Under the pieces are notes generated by a model. That model made no database searches, was not told where the DNA came from, and worked only from the letters and a program-made list of their open reading frames with translations. A DNA stretch of 64,000 nt from Halieaceae bacterium (GTDB lineage Bacteria > Pseudomonadota > Gammaproteobacteria > Pseudomonadales > Halieaceae): the NCBI GenBank assembly GCA_902623175.1, contig CACNSR010000008.1:1-64000 (forward strand), written 5' to 3'. The position numbers and the translations under genes are program-made. Numbering within the stretch: position 1 is the first letter of the stretch; each line of letters opens with the position of its first letter. Below are positions 18,444-27,526 of this stretch, piece after piece.

Positions 18444-19854
18444 TAAAGTCGAACACTCCATAGAAAACGCACTTGATTCGAGTCTGGAAAAGATAGAAGA
18501 GCTATACCGGCACCTGACACCCGGCTCGGCACTTCTTGCAAAAAACGCGAAAAAGGTTTTTCCCAGCGGCATAACCCATGACTCCAGGCACCAAAAGCCC
18601 TATGGGCCCTATATTGCGCGCGCTGAGGGATCGCGCAAATGGGATGTCGACAATAACGAATACGTCGATTATGTGGGCGGCCATGGCAGTCACCTGCTGG
18701 GTCATGGGAATAAAGCCGTAATAGAGGCGGTTCAAGAAACGATAACCGGCGGCACACAGGTCGGTGGCAGTACTGATCTAGAGGTTGAACACGGCCAACT
18801 AGTAAAGGAGATGGTGCCTTGCGCAGAGCGGATACGTTTTACGATGTCCGGCACAGAAGCTACACATCTGGCGCTGCGACTAGCCAGGGCCTACACAGGG
18901 AAATCCACCATTATCCGATTCACCACCCACTATCACGGTTGGCATGATTCAGTAGTGGTCGGTTACAGCAGCCACTTTGACGGATCAGCTCCGCGCGGTA
19001 TCAGCAGTCAAACCGCCGCTGAAACATTACTTCTTCCCCCAGATGACATAGAAGCGGTTACCGATGTGTTAACCCGCAGGGACGATATTGCAGCCATTCT
19101 TCTGGAACCAACAGGTTCGCACTTTGGCCTTGTGCCGATTCAGCCGGAATTCGTCAAGCAGCTTCGAGAACTCACAGAAAAATATGGCGTCGTGCTTATT
19201 TTCGACGAGGTAATCTGTGGCTTCAGAGTAGCTCCAGGTGGTGCCCAGCAGGCACTGGGAATTACTCCAGACATGAGTACCCATGCAAAAATTATTTCCG
19301 GAGGCCTCCCCGGAGGAGCGGTGTGCGGCAAGAAAGCCATTCTCGACGTTCTTGATTTTGATGTTATGGCAGAGCGGGAAGAAGAAAAAGTCGCTCATAA
19401 CGGCACCTTCAATGCCAACCGAGTCTCTGCAGCAGCCGGAATAGCCATGCTCCAGCAAATTCGGGATACCGATGCATGTGAGCGTGCCAACCAGTTTGCA
19501 GCCCGGCTTCGCAATGGCATGAACCAAATGTTCAGCGATCAGGGGTTAGGGTGGGCCGCTTATGGCACATACTCGGGCTTCTTTATCTTCACGAACCCAG
19601 AAAATTTAGACATCGACCCTCTGGACTTCGACCCATGCCACTATGACGCGGCCACGTTAAAGCTGGGACGAGCCGGATTCCCGCAAAAGCTTGTGCTAGC
19701 AATGTTGACGCAAGGTGTTCATCTAGCCGGCTTTCCGGGAGGGTGGGTAAGCGCAGTGCACTCTGACCGGGATTTTGAGGATACTATGACTGCCTTTGGA
19801 AGCACGATCCCACTACTAAAAGCTGAGGGTGCGGGATCCTCTTCAACAAGGTGA
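18436..19854 (+). CDS. Class III aminotransferase (glutamate-1-semialdehyde aminomutase-like)
   Basis: 472 residues of fold-type I PLP enzyme, class III. Visible are DNNEYVDYVGGHGSHLLGHG near the N-terminus, SGTEATHLALRLARAYTGK (cofactor phosphate region), LIFDEVICGFR with D257 for the pyridine nitrogen, and AKIISGGLPGGA with the Schiff-base lysine K285. The nearest known branch is HemL-like. The setting (TetR, GMC oxidase, two transporters) argues against haem synthesis and for catabolism, such as transamination of a beta-amino acid or amino aldehyde. It overlaps the preceding gene by 8 bp. Its stop is followed immediately by the stop of the convergent TetR gene. Confidence 0.9.
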   Translation: MLDKVEHSIENALDSSLEKIEELYRHLTPGSALLAKNAKKVFPSGITHDSRHQKPYGPYIARAEGSRKWDVDNNEYVDYVGGHGSHLLGHGNKAVIEAVQETITGGTQVGGSTDLEVEHGQLVKEMVPCAERIRFTMSGTEATHLALRLARAYTGKSTIIRFTTHYHGWHDSVVVGYSSHFDGSAPRGISSQTAAETLLLPPDDIEAVTDVLTRRDDIAAILLEPTGSHFGLVPIQPEFVKQLRELTEKYGVVLIFDEVICGFRVAPGGAQQALGITPDMSTHAKIISGGLPGGAVCGKKAILDVLDFDVMAEREEEKVAHNGTFNANRVSAAAGIAMLQQIRDTDACERANQFAARLRNGMNQMFSDQGLGWAAYGTYSGFFIFTNPENLDIDPLDFDPCHYDAATLKLGRAGFPQKLVLAMLTQGVHLAGFPGGWVSAVHSDRDFEDTMTAFGSTIPLLKAEGAGSSSTR

Positions 19855-20469
19855 TCACGGTCTCATAGCCAAGAGCAGAAGCGCCGCTGTCTGTCGCCGC
19901 AAAGCACTCTTCAACGCCCCAAGAGTCATCGCATCATCCGAGATATAGTCAGTGAACATCTGATTAATGTTATTCCACAGCACCTCTCCCAAGGTGTGGG
20001 CGTCAACTTGGGCTCTAAACACTCCCTCCTCGTAAAGCGAGCAAACTACAGTGATCAGCTGCTGACAGAGTGTTTTATCGACGTTTTGATATTCCTCAGT
20101 GAATTTTTTGCTTTCTGAAGCAGTTGCGGCTGCGAGTGATTGGCGCCAGCAAGACTTGTTCATGAACTCCATAGGATGATCAACATAAACCTCGATCAAG
20201 CGATAGAGCACTTCCGCATCACCATGCTCTCTCTGATCAATAATTCGCTCGCCCAGCCCTTTGACACCCGCCCCCTCCTCAATCAGCACCGCGAGCAACA
20301 AACCTGTTTTGTTCTCAAAGTTGTTGTAGATCGTTACGGGCGAAACGTTTGAGCGTTCAGCAACCATCTCAATGGTCGTCTGGTTGTAGCCCGTCGACGA
20401 AAATAATCGCGCCGCATTCTTGACAATTAGTCGTTGTCGATTGGCCTTATTGGTTTGTCTTTGGTTCAT
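19855..20469 (-). CDS. TetR/AcrR family regulator (second of a paralogous pair)
   Basis: 204 residues with the helix-turn-helix TTIEMVAERSNVSPVTIYNN and a helical C-terminal domain. It is a paralogue of the TetR at 13752, alike along its whole length. It converges on the aminotransferase gene with abutting stop codons (the palindrome TGATCA at 19852-19857). It may sense the same or a related ligand, and its targets could include the operon on its right. The start is ATG 20469. Confidence 0.9.
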   Translation of the reverse strand: MNQRQTNKANRQRLIVKNAARLFSSTGYNQTTIEMVAERSNVSPVTIYNNFENKTGLLLAVLIEEGAGVKGLGERIIDQREHGDAEVLYRLIEVYVDHPMEFMNKSCWRQSLAAATASESKKFTEEYQNVDKTLCQQLITVVCSLYEEGVFRAQVDAHTLGEVLWNNINQMFTDYISDDAMTLGALKSALRRQTAALLLLAMRP

Positions 20470-20839
20470 CTAAGTTTTATTACTTGCGTTGAGACTCACG
20501 GTACCGCCCCACAACCCCTGATTTACAGACATGTTTTTGATGGCCGAACCAAATCTGTGAAAGCGGACGGCGTGAAATGATTGTAAGGGCTTTTTAGAGG
20601 AGCTCGCTATCGTATTGAACCGCAGGAAAGTTGACTGGTGGATTTCGGAACAATAGCCAGCGCAGGTCCACGCATGTCTTAGTGCGGTCAATCGGCGTTG
20701 ACATGGCGGCGGTAGGCAAACAATCAACGATTCAGAATGGGGGAAAATCCGTCAGAATGGAAACATTGCTGCAGGCGAACGCCTATTAACGGGCTTAGCG
20801 CAAATACGTCGTAGGGATTTTTGAGTTCGAGAAATACTT
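20470..20839. other. Intergenic region before the prolyl oligopeptidase
   Basis: 370 bp without a credible gene. It holds a truncated copy of the tRNA-linked repeat (20666-20716) and a short imperfect duplication of TCAGAATGG near 20730-20760. The promoter of the peptidase gene must lie in the last 120 bp, but I see no clear boxes. Confidence 0.5.
20666..20716 (+). repeat. tRNA-Val-linked repeat, truncated copy
   Basis: The left arm matches the other copies with a few changes and runs into TTGACATGGCGGCGGTAGGC. There the tRNA-like 3' half stops matching before the T-arm. It has the same orientation as the other copies. It lies 124 bp before the prolyl oligopeptidase gene. The next copy begins 85 bp after that gene, so the peptidase gene is neatly enclosed. 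Confidence 0.7.
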
Positions 20840-23065
20840 ATGAAGACGCTAAAAAATAAAGCATTTGGGCCACTGGGATCCTTGGGATTATTGGGAGTGA
20901 TTAGTATGGCTACAGTAACCGGCTGCGATGAAGTGGAAATAGAGAACCAAGGCCACCTCAGCTCACAAAGGGGGACTCAACCTGAGGCAAAAATCGTAGC
21001 TGTATCGGATACACACTGGGGTGTTGAGGTACGAGATCCCTACCGCTACATGGAGAACCTCGAGGATCCCGAGGTCGAGACATGGTTTAGGGCGCAAGCC
21101 AGCTATACAGAGTCGTATCTCAATGGATTGGGATCTCGCGCAAGCCTGTTTGATCGATTAGAGGAGCTGGATCAAGGTGCGCCGTTTACTACTAGCAGTG
21201 TGCAGCGGTTGTCCAATGGCATGCAGTTTTATCTGCGTCGTGATCGTGGTGAAAATCTATACAAGCTCTACCTTCGGACCTCAGAGAATGGTCAGGAGCG
21301 CCTCCTAGTCGATCCCGAATCAATGAGTAGTGGTTCAGAGCAGCATTACAGCCTCGAGGGCTATGTGCCTTCCCCTACTGGCGATTTCGTGGTCTATGGT
21401 TTAGCTCAGGGAGGATCCGAGCAAACCACTTACTATGTACTCGATGTGGCTAGCGGGGCTGTCATTGGAAGCCCCATCGATAACATTGAGACAGCTTATA
21501 ACTGGCCGCAATGGTCAGAGGACGAATCGGGGTTTTTCTACAGCAGGCGACGTGCTCTTCCCGACGATGCTCCGTCCACCGAAGAGTACAAACAAACCCG
21601 GGTGATGTTTCATCAACTTGATACTGCTGCCGAAAATGATCGCGTGGTTGTGGCTTACGGACATTCAGTTTCCCTCCCAATATTAGAAACCGATTTCCCC
21701 AGCGTCTGGCTGAGCCCGAGATCTTCCCATGCGGTGCTGAAGATAAAGCACGGCGACAACAATGAAATTAGTTTATTCACTGCGCCACGTGCTGAACTAT
21801 TAAGCGGGGATATTTCGTGGTCACAGGTGTGTGGTGAGTCTGACCAGGTTACGGATTTTGCTGTGATCGGTGACACAATTTATCTCGTTACCGGCAAGCA
21901 AGCGCCGCGTTTCAAGCTAGTCGAAATGAGTCTGAATGATACTGACATGGCATCGTCACGAGACGTCATTCCAGCTGGAGACCTGGTTATCGAGAGCGTG
22001 AGTGTGGCCGCAGATGCCCTTTATATCTCGGCAAAGCGTGACGGCATAGGGATGGTTATGCGATGGGCGCCCGATGTCGGACTCGAAGAGTTGTCTCCGC
22101 CAAGGGGTGGCGCTGCCTACCTTTCATCAATTGCACCTGACATACCGGGCGCGCTTATTTACGAGACGACCTGGATTCAGGGAGGTGTTCGTTATGCCTA
22201 TGATCCCAAAACTGCGACCTTCGCAGATACGGGCATGATTCCCGTGGGGGAGTTCGATAACCTCGAAGGTTACGTGGCCAAGGAGCTGGTTATCCCATCT
22301 CATGATGGTGTCATGATTCCTCTCACGATCCTTCACAGGGAGGGTTTGACGCTTGATGGGAAAAATCCAACAGTAGTTTATGGCTATGGTAGCTATGGTT
22401 CGTCGATGAACGTCGGCTTCAGCACGACTCGACTTGCCTGGCTCGAGAGAGGTGGCGTCTGGGCGATCGCTCATGTCCGTGGCGGGGGTGAGTATGGCCA
22501 GGAGTGGCACTACGCAGGCCGCATGGAAACCAAGCCAAACACTTGGCGTGACCTCATCGCCTCCGCGGAATATCTGGTTAGGGAAAAATATACCAGCCCA
22601 GCCCATGTAGCGCCCTGGGGAGGCAGCGCGGGAGGAATTCTCGCAGGGCGAGCCATCACCGAACGGCCGGATCTCTTTGGAGCTGCGATCATAGACGTAG
22701 GCTCTTTGGACACCATCAGAGCGGAAACCACAACCAACGGCGTGCCCAACATTAAGGAGTTCGGGACGGTCACAGAAAAAGCCGGTTTTCATGCGCTTTT
22801 GGCAATGAGCTCCTATAACAACGTGCGCAATGGTGTGGAATACCCTGCCGTGATGCTCACCCATGGATTTAACGATCCTAGAGTTGAACCATGGCAGTCA
22901 GGGAAAATGGCGGCTCGATTACAAGCCGCGACAGCAAGCGATAATCCCATCTTGCTGCGGGTCGATTTTCAGGCGGGGCACGGAATTGGTTCAACTAGAG
23001 ATCAGTATTTACAGGAGCGCGCCGATCAGTTCGCTTTTCTCTTTTCCCAGCTGGGTAGAAACTAA
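20840..23065 (+). CDS. Prolyl oligopeptidase (S9A), lipoprotein form
   Basis: 741 residues with the S9A architecture. The start region YRYMENLEDPEVETWFRAQ is typical, followed by a seven-bladed propeller and a C-terminal hydrolase domain. Catalytic residues are S596 in WGGSAGG, D679 in GFNDPRVEPWQSGK and H714 in FQAGHG. VRGGGEYGQEWHYAGR is the usual motif of the family. The N-terminus has a hydrophobic segment ending in TVTGC, a likely lipobox with C29, so the enzyme is probably anchored in the cell envelope and cuts short peptides in the periplasm. It stands alone, enclosed by repeat copies at 20666 and 23150. Confidence 0.93.
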   Translation: MKTLKNKAFGPLGSLGLLGVISMATVTGCDEVEIENQGHLSSQRGTQPEAKIVAVSDTHWGVEVRDPYRYMENLEDPEVETWFRAQASYTESYLNGLGSRASLFDRLEELDQGAPFTTSSVQRLSNGMQFYLRRDRGENLYKLYLRTSENGQERLLVDPESMSSGSEQHYSLEGYVPSPTGDFVVYGLAQGGSEQTTYYVLDVASGAVIGSPIDNIETAYNWPQWSEDESGFFYSRRRALPDDAPSTEEYKQTRVMFHQLDTAAENDRVVVAYGHSVSLPILETDFPSVWLSPRSSHAVLKIKHGDNNEISLFTAPRAELLSGDISWSQVCGESDQVTDFAVIGDTIYLVTGKQAPRFKLVEMSLNDTDMASSRDVIPAGDLVIESVSVAADALYISAKRDGIGMVMRWAPDVGLEELSPPRGGAAYLSSIAPDIPGALIYETTWIQGGVRYAYDPKTATFADTGMIPVGEFDNLEGYVAKELVIPSHDGVMIPLTILHREGLTLDGKNPTVVYGYGSYGSSMNVGFSTTRLAWLERGGVWAIAHVRGGGEYGQEWHYAGRMETKPNTWRDLIASAEYLVREKYTSPAHVAPWGGSAGGILAGRAITERPDLFGAAIIDVGSLDTIRAETTTNGVPNIKEFGTVTEKAGFHALLAMSSYNNVRNGVEYPAVMLTHGFNDPRVEPWQSGKMAARLQAATASDNPILLRVDFQAGHGIGSTRDQYLQERADQFAFLFSQLGRN

Positions 23066-23149
23066 GTGCAAAGGATAAACCATAAACCAGGTGTAGTTTC
23101 GGATGCACATAGATGTTGTCTTACAGAATAATTAAGGTGGACTTATTGG

Positions 23150-23226
23150 GTCTACACGTGTCTTGGCGCGGCCAATCGGCCTTGACATGGCAGAGGTCGG
23201 CGGTTCGAATCCGCCTGGTACTGCCA
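23150..23226 (+). repeat. tRNA-Val-linked repeat, copy with well-kept tRNA 3' half
   Basis: The left arm (23150-23179) is followed by about 47 bp matching tRNA-Val from the anticodon loop (CCTTGACATGG) through the T-arm (GGCGGTTCGAATCCGCC) to TGCCA, with about four mismatches. The tRNA 5' half (acceptor strand, D-arm) is missing. Its right flank differs from the copies at 6929 and 37488. It carries a weak GC hairpin (CGCC-ACT-GGCG, 23240-23250) and TTTTT, resembling a tRNA terminator. Confidence 0.85.
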
Positions 23227-23510
23227 AATGACAAACCCTCGCCACTGGCGGCGGTTTTTCGTTTAGTAGCTTAGCCCGCTCAAGCGCCAAAGATTATCTA
23301 CAAATCACGACTAGAGGATTGATTTGCAGGGTGTTGCTTACGACGATATCCGACAAGTCAAAACGCGAGAGGCAATGTCGCTCTGCCAAATCTGTCTGGC
23401 ACCACACCAGGAGAAAAACCCGGCACAAGGCCGGGTTTTCATGTTTTACGCGTCACGCACAGGCATGCGATGCATAACCAAAACCCCAGAGGATTTTGTG
23501 TCTCATGAGC
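23227..23510. other. Intergenic region with terminator, right of the repeat
   Basis: About 280 bp without a gene. It begins with the weak hairpin noted for the repeat and ends with the strong hairpin at 23414-23439. A stretch reading TCTGTCTGGCACCACA near 23380 vaguely recalls a tRNA 3' end, but no cloverleaf can be drawn. Confidence 0.5.
23414..23439. terminator. Bidirectional intrinsic terminator
   Basis: A5 - CCCGGC - ACAAG - GCCGGG - T4: a perfect 6-bp GC stem with a five-base loop, flanked by A and T runs, so it can work in both directions. On the - strand it lies 72 bp after the TonB receptor stop and would end the long catabolic operon. Confidence 0.85.
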
Positions 23511-26045
23511 TTAAAAATTCAGTCGGAACTCAACTCCATAAGCACGCGGCATGCCTCTCACCAAGTAATCTTGGTAAAACGCGTTCAAGTTGAGGCCATA
23601 GGTGTAGTACCCCTTATCCGAGATGTTTCGCGCCCAAGCCGCCACCGTGTATTTGTCTGTTGTATAGGCCACTCGAGCATTTAACAGCCAATAACCCGGG
23701 TTTTGACACGCCAACTCTGGGCTAGCAAGCAGAGTACTAGCGCCGCTTGCAGGTCTATCGCATGGCTGCTGCCCATAGTCGTTGAAAGGGTCGAACCAAT
23801 AATCGCCCATGTACTGCGCCTCTCCAGATAGGGTCAGATCGCCGCTCTGGCCTGTCCAAACCCTCCATTGGGCATTCAGGTTTGCACTAGTAGCGGGGGC
23901 GTTAGGAAATTCATTCCCACCGATGTTGGCTCCGTCAGCGGATAGCTGTTGGTCATCATATTCGGTGTCGAGGAAACCAGCTGACGCGTTGATCAATAAA
24001 TCATCCGTAGCCTGCCATGACAGCTCGATCTCACCGCCACTTACTTCACCGTCAGCACTTCGGAGGAAGGATGTGGCGCCGACGATCTGAGCAATTTGCT
24101 GCCCTGAATAATCGTAGTAGAAAGCAGCGGCATTCACCTGCAGGGTATTATCCAGAAGGCGAGCTTTTAGACCCAACTCAACGGCATCAACCGTCTCAGG
24201 CTCAACAAAGTAAACTTGCGAAACATCCTGATAAGCCAGCGCGTTGTAAGTGCCGGCTCTGTAACCCAGTGCATAACTACCGTAGAGCATCACGTCATCG
24301 CTCATTCTGTACTGAGCAACAAATCGACCAGTTAGCTCGTTAGTAGACTCGTCTTGGTTCACTCTGGGGATAGAGTTCATGTCCAAAGGCGTGCCGGCAG
24401 CCACATTGGCGGCGTTGTATATGTATGGGACCAGGGCCGCTACGGGGGTGCCACCCAGATTTTTTACTACCGATGCAGCGTCTTTGTACTTTACATCGTC
24501 CTGCGTGTATCTGAGCCCAACAATGGTGGTCAATCGATCTGTGACATCAAATGATATCTCGCCGTAAATCGCAGTGGAGGGACGCTCAATCGTGAACTCT
24601 TGACTCACGTCGATGTTTGCAAACGGTGGGGCACCTGCTGCTGCGCAAGCACCCTGCACTGCAGTTCCACCAGCGCTGTTAAGAAGTGCAACATCCGTGT
24701 TGAATGCAATCAGTGATCTCGCATCAAAGAATCCATTTGGATTAATGTTAATTGGCGCACAATTGGCAGGGTCAGTCGGGTCCAATCCAGGCACCGCTGC
24801 AAAAAGCGGCAGGATCGACAGCGAGTTGCCTACGGCAATCGATGGATTAAAGTAGTTGTCAGGCACTCCAGCCGAGGACAAGAGAGGCTGCAGGAAGCCA
24901 AAAAAATCGGGCTCGTTAGCGGTGAAGATTTCATCGGATCCTGTGTAAATACCGCCAATGAAACGCAGACGGTCACTCGTGAAATCTAGCCTTAAGTCAA
25001 CATTGTAACTCTCGCTCTCGGAGTAGTAGCGAATAGCGCACACGTCAAGCGCCGAGCCGTCGCATTCAAAGGGCGATAACTGATACTCCCCCTCGTCGTA
25101 ACCAAATATACCTGTGAAAGACCATGAATCGTTAATCTCATGCTCCACAGTCAAGCTGACCCCTTCGCTGCTGGTGAAATATACGCCAGATGTATCAGAT
25201 GCCACAGACTCCATATCTGGGCTCGCAATCAACGGCACCCCAGTACCGTTTGCGCCACCTGCGAGGTAACCAACACCAAACGCAATATCCTGTCGCGGAT
25301 CATTTTCAGCCCAATAGACTTTTGCATGGATGTCAGTCTTGTCCGAGGGACGCCACACAACCGAGAGGCGGCCCGCAGCCGAAGAGGTTTGGGGATGGTC
25401 AGTACCCAGCAATGTGTTGTCCACATAACCATCCGCCTCAGACACAGCGCCGGACAGCCTTACGCCGAGTACATCTGGGATGATTGTCGCCTCCACTGCC
25501 CCAGTGAAGTCTGCGTATGAGTAGTTGCCTAGTCTTACATTCAGGAAACCAGACATCCCTCCATCAAGGCTCGGTTTGACAGTGTTAACGTTCACTGCTC
25601 CGCCTGTCGTATTTCGACCATAGAGTGTGCCCTGTGGGCCTCTCAGCACTTCGACACTTTCCAGGTCAAAAAGCTGTTGCCCATGAGAGGCTCTGAAGCT
25701 CTGGTAAACCTCATCAACGTAGACCCCTACAGGTGACGCCGTTGCCGCAGAGAACTCATTAGCAACCGATATACCTCTTATTGAGAAATTCGGCTGCGTT
25801 CGTCCATAAGCACTAGTGACCTGAATGTTGGGTATGGCACCCATTAGGTCGCTGGTCTCTACGATCCCGAGCTCCACAAGCCGCTCGGAGGAGAAAGCCG
25901 TAACAGCTTGAGGGATATCCTGCAGGTTTTCAGCTCTTTTTGAGGCTGTAACGACCACTTCCTCAAGTTGTTGCGCGAAGGTTGGCACAGTCAGGCTACT
26001 GATCACCGAGGCCAACAGGAGTTTTGATAACTTAGGATTTTTCAT
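23511..26045 (-). CDS. TonB-dependent receptor of the P450/ligase operon
   Basis: About 844 residues. A signal peptide (ends near TVPTFAQQ) is followed directly by the TonB box LEEVVVTASKR. The plug domain has ISVANEFSA and VEVLRGPQGTLYGRNTTGGA, and a large beta-barrel ends in RGMPRAYGVEFRLNF with terminal Phe. It imports a scarce or bulky ligand across the outer membrane using TonB energy. The start is ATG 26045, with AGGAG nine bases upstream. A longer frame from 26090 lacks such a site. It is the last gene of the leftward operon that begins with TetR and P450, so the ligand is probably the compound that operon degrades. Wide pores of this receptor type often serve steroids, terpenoids or similar lipids. 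That is only a suggestion. Confidence 0.92.
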   Translation of the reverse strand: MKNPKLSKLLLASVISSLTVPTFAQQLEEVVVTASKRAENLQDIPQAVTAFSSERLVELGIVETSDLMGAIPNIQVTSAYGRTQPNFSIRGISVANEFSAATASPVGVYVDEVYQSFRASHGQQLFDLESVEVLRGPQGTLYGRNTTGGAVNVNTVKPSLDGGMSGFLNVRLGNYSYADFTGAVEATIIPDVLGVRLSGAVSEADGYVDNTLLGTDHPQTSSAAGRLSVVWRPSDKTDIHAKVYWAENDPRQDIAFGVGYLAGGANGTGVPLIASPDMESVASDTSGVYFTSSEGVSLTVEHEINDSWSFTGIFGYDEGEYQLSPFECDGSALDVCAIRYYSESESYNVDLRLDFTSDRLRFIGGIYTGSDEIFTANEPDFFGFLQPLLSSAGVPDNYFNPSIAVGNSLSILPLFAAVPGLDPTDPANCAPININPNGFFDARSLIAFNTDVALLNSAGGTAVQGACAAAGAPPFANIDVSQEFTIERPSTAIYGEISFDVTDRLTTIVGLRYTQDDVKYKDAASVVKNLGGTPVAALVPYIYNAANVAAGTPLDMNSIPRVNQDESTNELTGRFVAQYRMSDDVMLYGSYALGYRAGTYNALAYQDVSQVYFVEPETVDAVELGLKARLLDNTLQVNAAAFYYDYSGQQIAQIVGATSFLRSADGEVSGGEIELSWQATDDLLINASAGFLDTEYDDQQLSADGANIGGNEFPNAPATSANLNAQWRVWTGQSGDLTLSGEAQYMGDYWFDPFNDYGQQPCDRPASGASTLLASPELACQNPGYWLLNARVAYTTDKYTVAAWARNISDKGYYTYGLNLNAFYQDYLVRGMPRAYGVEFRLNF

Positions 26046-26108
26046 TTGCTGCTCCTGGATTGAACGTATATAAAATAAACTGCTTTTCATTTAACAACAC
26101 TTGAACCT

Positions 26109-27524
26109 CTAGGGTAGAAGAATCGTTCTCGTCTCCAAATAAGAACGGAATCCGTCCTCTCCCAGTTCCCTACCGATACCTGATTGGCCCCAACCGCCAA
26201 AAGGCGCCACAAAATCTAGAATTTTTTTGGAGTTCACGGCGACCGTGCCCGTTTCCAACCGTTCAGCCGTAAGCAGCGCTCGATTGGTATCGCTTGACCA
26301 AATCGATCCTGATAATCCGTAGCGCGATTGGTTTGCCCATCCAACCGCCTCATCCTCTGTCTCGTAGACACGGAGACACGCTACTGGGCCAAACAGCTCT
26401 TCATTCCAGATTTCCGCAACAGAATCCTGCACTTCGTACAATCTTGGGGGTACCGTGGCAGATTCTTGCGATTCTTCCCTGGTGCCGCTCAACAGCAACG
26501 CGCCTTGGTTAGGGGCCTCGTTGCAGGTATTTCTGATCCTGTTGGCTGCCTCCTCGGTCACGACTGGCCCAACTCCGGTTTCTGGTGACCGAGGGTCTCC
26601 AACCACCGTATCCTCGAACATCTCGCTGAGCGCTGACCGCAGTTCAGGTGCGCGGGATTTTGGAATGAGCACTCGACTTTGAGCACCACAGACCTGACCG
26701 TTGTTTTGCAACATTGCCAGCCAGAGCTGATCCTTTACCTCGGTGAAATCTACGTCGTCGAGCAAAATCGCGCTGGATTTACCGCCTAGCTCCAGCGTCA
26801 CACGAGCAAAGCGCTGTGCACACAACTTGGCGACCGCAAGCCCAGAGGCTGAGCTACCTGTGAAACTGACCTTACGGAACACGTCGTTACGCACTAAATG
26901 ATCACCTAAAACACGGCCGCCCAAAATCAAATTGACCGCGCCCGTCGGCAAATCCATTCGCGCAAGATAACGGCTAAAAAGAGCCATCGAGTCAACATTC
27001 TCGGGGCTGGGCTTCAGAACAACGGGGCAACCTGCAAGGAGCGCAGTGGTAAGTTTCAGGCAAGCCAGAAAGACTGGAACATTACAGGGCACGATGCCGA
27101 GGGCGATGCCAATCGGCAAGCGATCAATTCTCACTTTGCCGCCGCGTGCACCCACCCGCTCCTCGGTAAACGCAAACTCGCTCGCCTGCTCAACTAGAGA
27201 ACGAATCAGCGCTACCGCAGATTGCACCTGCAAACCTACGGATTGAGCCACGGGGCAGCCGTTTTCCATGGTTATCAGTCGTGCCAAGGAGGCTGAATCG
27301 CGTTCGAGGTCCGATGCAAGCTGAAGCAGTGCTGCGCTCCGAGCTTTTAGATCGGCCTCCGCGCCTAGATTTAGCGTCTTCAGTTGCGTAATGAGAGGAT
27401 CCAACACACCGGGCTCGACCTCAGTCCAAGGCCGCAAGCTTGAGCCATCTACGGGAGACAGGCGTTGGTGCTCCTCTCCCGGGAAATCCAGTTGCTCACC
27501 TAACAAAAGCCCGATGAACGCCAT
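26109..27524 (-). CDS. Aldehyde dehydrogenase family protein
   Basis: 471 residues, a normal length for NAD(P)-dependent aldehyde dehydrogenases. Catalytic C279 lies in NNGQVCGAQ and the general base E245 in VTLELGGKS. The NAD-binding segment VSFTGSSASG and the C-terminal PFGGWGQSGIGRELGEDGF are also present. The usual PWN tripeptide at the oxyanion site reads PCN here (residues 146-148). It would oxidise an aldehyde made in the pathway to the acid that the neighbouring ligase could activate. The gene starts 2 bp after the winged-helix gene and ends 63 bp before the receptor gene. Confidence 0.93.
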   Translation of the reverse strand: MAFIGLLLGEQLDFPGEEHQRLSPVDGSSLRPWTEVEPGVLDPLITQLKTLNLGAEADLKARSAALLQLASDLERDSASLARLITMENGCPVAQSVGLQVQSAVALIRSLVEQASEFAFTEERVGARGGKVRIDRLPIGIALGIVPCNVPVFLACLKLTTALLAGCPVVLKPSPENVDSMALFSRYLARMDLPTGAVNLILGGRVLGDHLVRNDVFRKVSFTGSSASGLAVAKLCAQRFARVTLELGGKSSAILLDDVDFTEVKDQLWLAMLQNNGQVCGAQSRVLIPKSRAPELRSALSEMFEDTVVGDPRSPETGVGPVVTEEAANRIRNTCNEAPNQGALLLSGTREESQESATVPPRLYEVQDSVAEIWNEELFGPVACLRVYETEDEAVGWANQSRYGLSGSIWSSDTNRALLTAERLETGTVAVNSKKILDFVAPFGGWGQSGIGRELGEDGFRSYLETRTILLP

Positions 27525-27526
27525 CC

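Noticed and set aside
18436-19854. hemL (haem biosynthesis)
   Set aside because: The fold matches, but the gene is the last of a TetR-controlled catabolic operon with a GMC oxidase and two transporters, overlapping its neighbour by 8 bp. A housekeeping role there is unlikely.
20470-20727. 85-codon - strand frame left of the prolyl oligopeptidase
   Set aside because: It runs through the truncated repeat, has unnatural composition and no ribosome-binding site.
22127-22864. Long - strand open frame (245 codons) inside the prolyl oligopeptidase gene
   Set aside because: It lies antisense to a gene with a complete catalytic triad, and its product has no recognisable motif. The same applies to the antisense frames at 8132-8665, 14258-14824, 34046-34561 and 40162-40632.
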